Assembly: GCA_910574455.1 (NCBI GenBank)
Contig: CAJSYZ010000009.1
Span: 3,985,040 to 4,049,039 of the forward strand
Reading direction: 5' to 3'
Origin: Trichaptum fuscoviolaceum
Lineage: Eukaryota; Basidiomycota; Agaricomycetes; Hymenochaetales; Trichaptaceae
Length of the DNA: 64,000 bases
Each line of letters begins with the position of its first letter. The first letter of the stretch is position 1. The notes beneath the pieces are model-generated. The model saw nothing but the letters and a program-made list of their open reading frames with translations. It made no database searches and had not been told where the DNA came from. The position numbers were made by a program, and so were the translations under genes. Below, in pieces: positions 57,375 through 64,000 of the stretch.

Positions 57375-59544
57375 GATTTTCATATCCTTTTATTTTGACA
57401 AGTATGCATATTTGTGCCGAAACAGCGAGCAACCTGGGCAGTCGGGCTGGATCGCCTGGAACGCTCGGGATGGTGCGCGAATCATTGTAGATTTCGACTT
57501 CCCAGTACAGAGAGGCTCTGGGCACAGGTTTCGTATTGAGTATCGGCGCTTCTAACAAAGTTGTTGCTGATGCCTGTAAAATGAATCTTTTCAGATGCTT
57601 CTCCGCGGAAAATTGATACGCTTCTTCACGCACGGACCAAGAGCGCAGGTAGGTGTCGCACCTTTGGTAAGGATTCGTGGAGTTTTCTGTTCGTGACGAA
57701 TTCTCTTGGAGAATGACATGATGCCGATGCGTGCATTATATCGACAGAAGCTTAAAAGCAAGTTAAGAAGACGAGGTCCTTGGTGAGTAGATTCTGATCA
57801 GTAGATGGACAACATGACCAAGTGATCATGATGACGGTCATTGAGCACTTACAGAGTGTAAAAGTGCGTGATGCCTTTGTGGCGTATTACGAGTGTACAT
57901 TACGATTACAGGCAAGATTCTTGTGGTGAGCTTGTCCTTTTCAATGTTTTTGCGCGGAGTTGTGAAGCAGAAGTGCAAAACGGTGTTGTACGGTGATTGG
58001 CTGGGACGGCAACTGCCGATGTCGATCCTCGGCTTCAAGTTGAAGCGCCACTCATTCTTTGGTACTCACTGCATGTTGAACACTAACCTCGAGGAATCAT
58101 TTCACTGACTGTAGAGCATCGATGTATGGGGCTGCAATGGGGTATTCCAGACTTTGTGGCGAAGTCTGGCGACGGATAAACCATCAGTGATACATCACTG
58201 TGTTTCACTGATCGCCTCATCGGACTGCTTGATGTCGACTCCATCGAAGAACTCTGCACCAGCCTACCTAACACCCTGTCACTTCGGCACTATGGCTCGG
58301 AAGATTGACATTGGGGCCAATAGGAAAACAAGCCTGGTCTATATGTATCGATTGCCATTTCCCGGAAATGATTCCCATGAGAAGAGGTTGCACACCCGTT
58401 CCGAGCGGAACCGTGCTAAATACGTATCGCAAGGGAATCGCGGCATGTTTACGAAAGGGAGACATGTGAGTCGAGGAAGCGATTGGTGGGGATAAAGATC
58501 GAAGGACTAGACCAGAGGACGAGATTCTCGTACATCGAAGAAATACACGCGTCCGAATACTCCCAGGTACGTTTACCCCGACCTTCTTATTTTCATTAAC
58601 TCCAGATGTAGAAATGCACACTGTTGGTCTGTGCGTTAGTGGGATAGTAGATGCAAGAGTGATACGGAGTTGACAGACTCCCCCTTATTCAACCCCCAAT
58701 ATTACTCCAGCACTATAGCCGAAAGCGAGCTCGAGGAAAACAGCAGATTTTCTCCGTCTCGAGTGACTGCAGTGCTACCTTGTATTATCCGAGACTACTA
58801 TTCACCTGCTACAAACATCTACCACATACGTTGTGCATCTCAGCCGAGCCATTATGAAACTTTTGACTCGGCGCCGAACGAGCTTCACTCCATAGGGAGG
58901 GATCGTCGTCGACAGATCCCGATCGATCGCACTTCTGCACTGAGACTCCTATATCCCTTGGAACCTACTTCGGGCTATGCGTCTTCCGAGCTTCCGGAAA
59001 TCGATGGAGGGAGTGAGGGAAGGAGGAGGTATACTTCGGCGAGGCAAATGCTGATGTCATATGGTATGAAAAAACATGACGCGTTGAGATGGATGTCGCT
59101 GGCCCTTCAAGTCAATGGTCTTCCCTTCTTGCTACTCTGGATGATTGACTACAAATCAAAAGTAGAAATGCTACCAAGCTAACGGCAAGATTCAGGACGA
59201 TTATCATCTTAGTTCGATGGGCTCCTTGTCAGATAAACATCGGAGCAAAACTGTCGGCATGCAGTAATAAGATGCTAACTGCCGAGCACAAACAATCTTG
59301 ACTCCACCCTCGACTCGGCAGACTCGGACAGGCTCGTCATCAGCTCGAATTTTAAGCTCACAATTGCATATAAAGATATGATGACGTCAATATTGTATAT
59401 AATGCATTATAACCAACCGCAGCATTACATGTATAATTCCGGCTGTACTACAGGGAAACACCAACAAATGACATGTTGCTCACATCAAGAATGGAAAGAA
59501 TTATCCGAAAGAAAAGAAAACGTATGTATCTCGAGAGAAAGTGC
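57375..59544. other. Mostly non-coding, with one uncertain ORF at 58670-59182
   Basis: The plus-strand ORF at 58670-59182 (170 codons, MTDSPLFNPQYYSSTIAESE) has a mixed polar sequence and a short hydrophobic end (NGLPFLLLWMI), with no recognised domain. It may be chance. Overlapping antisense frames at 58.1-58.6 kb are similarly unconvincing. Confidence 0.3.
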
Positions 59545-60356
59545 TCAGAGGTTAAGGGTGAAGATACCATGGAGAGTATTGAAAGCAAGGTCGAGGACGG
59601 TCGGAATGAGGCTGAGGACAAGGGGAATGAGTTCCCACAGGAGATTATCGACGAGGCCAAGGACAGCTGAAACGAGCTGGGCGAGAATGGAGCCGACGGC
59701 ACTCAGGACGGGGCCAAGGATCGACAGATCCTTACCCACAATGTTAAGAAGCTGACCGAGAACCGAAATGACGAGCTAATGCAAAGAATTAGTCGGGTGT
59801 GTATATAGATAGGAGCGCATAAAACTCACAGTAAGAACTCCAGCAAGGAGTTTCGCAACCTCGCTCAGAGCAACAGTGACGGTACCATCCACCGAAGCGA
59901 GGATGACCTCAACCGGCTCGCCAACAAGAGCATTGATAGCTGTGACTGCTTCGCCGACGAGGGTTACGACGTCCTTAAGGATCGGAGTGATTACACTCGA
60001 TGTCGCGTTGTTTGCATCAATGAAGCCTGATGGATGAAGTAAGACACAGAATGCAAGTCATATCGATGGAAGTACTGACGAAGCTCGTCAAGGACGGGGC
60101 CAAGATTCGTGGTCAAGTCAGTGAGGATGACCGGAATGGAAAGGGTCTCCCCGCGAAGCCCAAGGCCTGTGACAATAGTATCCACGTCGGAAACGACACC
60201 GTCGACAACACCGGTCGCAACAGTGACGACATCGTCGACAGTCGCATCAACAGTGCCGAGGAGCCCACTCACATCGACCTGTGCAATAGGAGCGGCCGAG
60301 GCGAAGAGGGAGAAAGCCGCAGAAGCAGCGAGGGAGATGGCGGTGAAGGCACGCAT
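59545..60356 (-). CDS. Small secreted hydrophobic protein, about 240 aa
   Basis: Three exons. Signal peptide MRAFTAISLAASAAFSLFAS, then APIAQVDVSGLLGTVDATVD and a Val/Asp-rich repeat region (VVTVATGVVDGVVSDVDTIV). Exon 2 reads ATSSVITPILKDVVTLVGEA, and exon 3 is strongly hydrophobic (GQLLNIVGKDLSILGPVLSA, then LVSAVLGLVDNLLWELIPLV), ending FTLNL at 59545. No cysteine. Strong bias for C-ending codons (GTC, CTC, ATC) points to high expression. Like the protein at 56519 it could coat hyphal surfaces, but that is inference from composition alone. Confidence 0.78.
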
Positions 60357-60492
60357 GTTTAGAGTGGATTAAAGGAGTGTGGGTGCTTGGGTAGCTGGAA
60401 GGTCGGCGAGCAAAGTCGTCGAGGAAAAGATGTGTGGAGGACGGGAAAAGACTGAGAAGTCAATGGGGAGAAGGATATGCAGGATATGTCGA

Positions 60493-60498
60493 TTTATA
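60493..60498 (-). promoter_or_regulatory. TATA box of the secreted protein gene at 59545-60356
   Basis: TATAAA on the minus strand (context ACATATAAATCG), 137 bp before the ATG. Confidence 0.5.
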
Positions 60499-61494
60499 TG
60501 TTGCCGGGATAGGCGAATATTTGCTCATTTGTTCGAAGTCAAGGTGATGCACTTGCAATTTCACTTTCGGTGACATGCTCTATGATGGCAGTCGGGGAAA
60601 AAGATGTTTCCGTCCACGATTGGCTGGACTGAAACACGTCGATCACTTTCTGACGGCTGATCTGCTCGCTTTCGGAAAACAGGGAGATTTCCGGCCGATC
60701 AATTTGACACCCTTGACACCGTTGCCAATTAAAAGTCACCGGTTCCAGTCCATTTTTCTTATCTGATTTTACTGCAATTATTTGAACATGTAAAAAAATG
60801 GTCTGCGCCGTCGAGAATCTGAGTCTTGCAAGCGTTGGTAGAGCAATGATGGTTTATATGATGGAACGTAACGAGAGCGAGGGAAGGCAATCCATGCACC
60901 CGGCCACTATCATTGAAGAGCCCACGCCGCTCGGGCTGAAGACTGAAGTATAAAAACTAGTTTCATATTTGAAAGGAGCCGAGCATCTCCGTGACTTCGT
61001 CATCCTGATAGCACTTTAGATCCTGAGAGAACTGTCACGGAATTTGCTTTCGAAGCCAATTAGCCAAGTAATTCACATGTCAAAAAAGCCAGACATTTAA
61101 CATAAAGTGGGACATATATATCTTCGCGTCTTTGTGCGTGAAAGCTTCGCTAAAGACATATTCATGTTGCCAAGGCCAGTCATAAGCCGATCAAAGCAAG
61201 CAAATTGAGTATAATGGGTTAGTACCTCAACTCACTTTTAGCCGATGGCAAGTACGCAATCGCCAAGTCAAACCGTGTCTTGAGCTGAATCTGATGTCCG
61301 TGCTCGAAGCTACGGTGAGACGTCGAGCCGACACTGGCACGATCTGTAGTGTCGGTTTTGGACACAGGGAAAGAAACACCCGAAGGAAGGGAGAGAGTCA
61401 CCTACTACTAAGTTTCAGCTATTGCGGCTGGTGACTTGAGGCAACGACAGCTCAGCGTGACGCCCGAGCTTCAGTGACAGTCCGCGCTTGGGAC
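60499..61494. other. Intergenic, no gene seen
   Basis: AT-rich sequence upstream of the retrotransposon. The element's exact 5' end cannot be set without a second copy. Confidence 0.4.
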
Positions 61495-61654
61495 TTCACA
61501 CCAAAATCCCTTTTTGTACGTCTCTTTTGCCTATCTCGGAAACCACTGTCTACTTTCGGATGAACCCTTCACACCAGTTCCATTTGCGGGTAGACCCTGC
61601 ACACCAAAATCTACTTAAGGGAATTTTTTGCTCACCAATTACACACCAAATTCT
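61495..61654 (+). repeat. CACACCA-repeat leader of the LINE
   Basis: TTCACACCAAAATCCC (61495), TTCACACCAGTTCC (61568), TGCACACCAAAATC (61598) and TTACACACCAAATTC (about 61638). The four are irregularly spaced. Confidence 0.6.
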
Positions 61655-61705
61655 AGTCTCGTAACCAGACCAGGCTACTTATATGGGTCGCATATCACAA
61701 CCACC

Positions 61706-62914
61706 ATGTCTAGTCAAGAAGACAGGGTGGCACAAAGCATTAGTGCAAATAATAGCTTTGAAACATCAATTTCCCTTACTCACGAAGAAGTACACGAGCT
61801 CCTGGACGCGAACAACTCACTTAAGGCACCGGAAGTAATTGCGGCTATCAAGAAATGGTCGCGAGGCACGAAAGTCACGGCAAAACAGGCAACGGCCCTG
61901 GACAGGATGCTCGATCGCCTATTGGCAATCTTCGCCTCCACTCACTCGTTAACGGACATAGTCGAGCGCCTCCAGGCGCTTGACGAGAAGATCAGCGCAC
62001 CACCGGAAGCGAAGAAGACCACCTATGCGTCAGTGGCACGATCGACACCGGAAGTTCGAGCGCCCAAACGACCCACCCGTGCCGACGAGGTGACGATCAA
62101 GATAGCTCGCCAGTCCGTGGCTGAGACGCGGGCGCAGGGGTCAGGGGAAGAGGTGAAGGGATGGGTGGAGAAGGCGTTGAAGGATACCGGGGTGGATGGG
62201 TTAAGGGAGATGGAAGTCCAGGGGGTGCAGCCGCACCGGAGTGGCACGAAGGTCACGATTCGCTTGAAGTCCCCCGTGGACGCGAAGGCAATCGTCCGGA
62301 GTGCTACTAAGTGCTCGAAGGCCTTAGGAGAGGGTGCAAAAGTGAGTGTCCCTCACTTCGGGGTGGTGGTTCAAGGGGTACCCTTATACTACAACCCCAC
62401 GAGCGAGGACACTCGAAGGGAACTGCACACGCAGAACCCCCACTTGTTACCTTCCCCCGAGGCCATCGTGGACATCCGGTGGCTGGTACCGAAGGACAAG
62501 TTACCTCAGGGGCGACGAGCAGGCAGTTGGGTGGTCTTTCTGGACAACCGACAGGCGGCGGACAATTTGATCGACCAAAGTGTCAAAGTCCAGTCGCTAT
62601 TGCTCACCGCCCGTAGGTACTTTACGGGACCGCGCCAATGTCGCAAATGTCAGCAATGGGGCCATTTGAGCTATAGCTGCACGGCCAAGGAACAGACATG
62701 CGCTCATTGCGGCGGACCCCACGACAGCCAGACCTGCCAAACCAAGGACTCAAAGAGGTGTGTTAATTGCAACGGTAATCATGATTCCTTTTACCCCCAG
62801 TGCCCAATAAGACGCACTGAGACCCTGCGAGCGAGGGAGGCTCAGGCGGGTGAAAGTGTGTACTTTGCAGGTATTGATTTCCAGTTCGTCTCTTTCCTTT
62901 CATCTTCCCCATGA
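61706..62914 (+). CDS. LINE ORF1 (gag-like nucleic-acid-binding protein)
   Basis: 402 residues from the ATG at 61706, chosen because it has a strong context (ACCACCATGT). An in-frame ATG at 61628 is weaker. The N-terminal half is helical and charged. A middle beta-rich region follows (TKVTIRLKSPVDAKAIVRSA, then AGSWVVFLDNRQAADNLIDQ). The C-terminus has three knuckles: CRKCQQWGHLSYSC, CAHCGGPHDSQTC and CVNCNGNHDSFYPQC (about residues 310-355). Such proteins coat the element RNA and act as chaperones. The stop TGA at 62912-62914 overlaps the ORF2 start. Confidence 0.9.
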   Translation: MSSQEDRVAQSISANNSFETSISLTHEEVHELLDANNSLKAPEVIAAIKKWSRGTKVTAKQATALDRMLDRLLAIFASTHSLTDIVERLQALDEKISAPPEAKKTTYASVARSTPEVRAPKRPTRADEVTIKIARQSVAETRAQGSGEEVKGWVEKALKDTGVDGLREMEVQGVQPHRSGTKVTIRLKSPVDAKAIVRSATKCSKALGEGAKVSVPHFGVVVQGVPLYYNPTSEDTRRELHTQNPHLLPSPEAIVDIRWLVPKDKLPQGRRAGSWVVFLDNRQAADNLIDQSVKVQSLLLTARRYFTGPRQCRKCQQWGHLSYSCTAKEQTCAHCGGPHDSQTCQTKDSKRCVNCNGNHDSFYPQCPIRRTETLRAREAQAGESVYFAGIDFQFVSFLSSSP

Positions 62915-64000
62915 ACGTTACACACCAACCACAACACGGCTTTCGAATTCGCTCTCTTAATTGCCATCGTAGATACGAAGTTTTAATATCCCTTCTCAAC
63001 CACTCCGACCCCCAGCTTATCGACATTCTATGCATACAAGAACCCCCTCCTACTTTCTCTCGCTATCCTTCTTTGGCTCCCCGCCAGTGGGAAAGGCTTT
63101 TACCCTCCCCCTCTGACGAGGAGTCCCCGCCTAAATGTTTCATTTATATCAGCAAACGCATCCCTTCTTCCTCCTTCGACCATATAAATATTCCCCACTC
63201 TAATATCACCGGCATTCGCATTCGCATCTCCAATCTCTTTATTTCATTATTTAACATATATAACCCCCCTAATTCTTCTCAAACGATTGATACCTTGCAA
63301 ACACACCTTCAAGACCCAAGGACAGGCCCAAGTGCAACAGATGCTCTCATGCTTATCGGAGACTTTAACAAGCACGACCCCCTGTGGGCAGGACCGCTTC
63401 ACCCTCGAAGGACGAAAGGAGACGCATCCGACTCCTTGGTGGACATCCTAGTGAGGCATGGGTTAGAGCTGTGCCTTGAGCCCGGCACCCCAACCTTCAT
63501 GTCCCCCGCCCATAGAACATGGTCAACGTTAGACCTGCTCTTTGTCTCTGGAGATAGTCTCTTCCCGACGTTGTCATATTGCCAAACGTTTGGGGGGGAC
63601 GCTTCGGACCACCTGGGCCTCGAAGCGGAGTTCGACATCCACCCTGATCAAGTGGAGTCTAAACCCCGACCGCGCTTCAGGGAGACAGACTGGGCTGAGT
63701 TTGCCAAGGAGGTCCCCCGGTACTTTGAGGCGCATCCGCTGCCCCCCCTAGCCCAGTCTACACAGGCCCTGGATGACCATGTTAACGCTCTAGTAGCCGG
63801 TCTCCAGGTCACTCTGGCAGCGATGGTCCCTGTCTCAAAAGTGTCGCAATATCGGAATCAATGGTGGACAGCGGAGCTCTCTGCACTCAGGCGGGAGTAC
63901 CGTAGGGTGCAGAGACGCATACACAAAACGGACAGATCACATGCGTCATGGAAAGCTCTTCGGGAGGTGCGCAACAGGTACACTGGGGCAATTACGAAGC
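62911..64000 (+). CDS. LINE ORF2, endonuclease domain (partial)
   Basis: The ATG at 62911 overlaps the ORF1 stop as ATGA, an arrangement that allows translational reinitiation. It is open to the window end (363 residues). Endonuclease motifs appear in order: IRSLNCHR (Asn), DILCIQEPP (catalytic Glu), NIYNPPN, LIGDFNKHDPLWAG (Asp/Asn), WSTLDLLF and DASDHLGLE (catalytic Asp-His). The linker to the reverse transcriptase begins with QWWTAELSALRREYRRVQRR. The endonuclease nicks target DNA to prime reverse transcription. Target preference cannot be judged here. Confidence 0.9.
   Translation, partial: MNVTHQPQHGFRIRSLNCHRRYEVLISLLNHSDPQLIDILCIQEPPPTFSRYPSLAPRQWERLLPSPSDEESPPKCFIYISKRIPSSSFDHINIPHSNITGIRIRISNLFISLFNIYNPPNSSQTIDTLQTHLQDPRTGPSATDALMLIGDFNKHDPLWAGPLHPRRTKGDASDSLVDILVRHGLELCLEPGTPTFMSPAHRTWSTLDLLFVSGDSLFPTLSYCQTFGGDASDHLGLEAEFDIHPDQVESKPRPRFRETDWAEFAKEVPRYFEAHPLPPLAQSTQALDDHVNALVAGLQVTLAAMVPVSKVSQYRNQWWTAELSALRREYRRVQRRIHKTDRSHASWKALREVRNRYTGAITK

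Larger units (their letters stand above)
61495..64000 (+). mobile_element. Non-LTR retrotransposon (LINE), 5' part, cut by the window end
   Basis: Two overlapping open ORFs in LINE order: ORF1 with zinc knuckles, then ORF2 with an apurinic-type endonuclease. No stop or shift was seen in the portion present. The leader (61495-61705) holds four copies of CACACCA. The 5' boundary is a guess placed at the first such copy. The reverse transcriptase and 3' end lie beyond 64000. The clade could be Tad-like, as common in fungi, but this is not tested. Confidence 0.85.

Noticed and set aside
58268..58621. Minus-strand ORF of 117 codons
   Set aside because: No known domain, no signal peptide, no splice partners. 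Overlaps another frame of similar quality on the plus strand.
1..64000. CRISPR array, bacterial operon features, rRNA genes
   Set aside because: None seen. The window is eukaryotic, with spliced genes throughout, and has no regularly spaced repeats.

Overview
The window looks like the chromosome of a filamentous basidiomycete, probably a mushroom-forming agaricomycete. Genes are dense and sit on both strands. Almost all are split by 50-80 nt GT-AG introns. The proteins are fungal: a DUF4246 protein, a Nup192-type nucleoporin, a fungal M28 peptidase, and agaricomycete-style membrane proteins. There is a nuclear tRNA-Pro with an intron and a non-LTR retrotransposon. Exon joins were worked out by eye from reading frames and splice signals, so CDS coordinates below are gene spans from start to stop codon, introns included.

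Layout. 0.3-7 kb: a secreted polyamine oxidase-like flavoenzyme, tRNA-Pro(AGG), a single-pass membrane protein ending in a PPxY motif, and a mitochondrial ACOT-type acyl-CoA thioesterase, all on the minus strand. 7.2-12.8 kb: a complete tuberin (TSC2) homologue divergent from the thioesterase. 13.9-18.7 kb: a small secreted helical protein, an M28 peptidase, a broken relative of the PPxY membrane protein with an inverted repeat at its membrane segment, and an intact member of the same family. 19-30 kb (minus): the nucleoporin, the DUF4246 protein and a SPRY protein. 31-38 kb: a multi-exon membrane protein built from two copies of one module, then a 3.3 kb stretch bounded by inverted repeats that holds a dead fusion of a histidine-kinase fragment and a CLF1 (pre-mRNA splicing factor) fragment, then an unknown gene. 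38.7-52.9 kb: a polytopic membrane protein, AMP deaminase, an APC-family amino-acid permease, an ARMT1/DUF89 metal-dependent phosphatase, a Ser/Pro-rich unknown protein and a C2HC zinc-finger protein. 54.5-55.1 kb: a 499 bp non-autonomous DNA transposon with 132 bp terminal inverted repeats and a 9 bp target duplication, which is Mutator-like. 56.5-60.5 kb: two small secreted hydrophobic proteins with TATA boxes. 61.5 kb to the end: the 5' part of an apparently intact LINE (ORF1 with three zinc knuckles; ORF2 endonuclease, cut by the window edge).

Most conserved genes are housekeeping (nuclear pore, purine salvage, TOR control, lipid and amino-acid handling) and do not form one pathway. The unusual material is in three places: the PPxY membrane-protein family, which could be adaptors for a Nedd4/Rsp5-type ubiquitin ligase (inference); the inverted-repeat-bounded chimeric pseudogene at 33.8-37.1 kb; and the Mutator-like miniature element at 54.6 kb.
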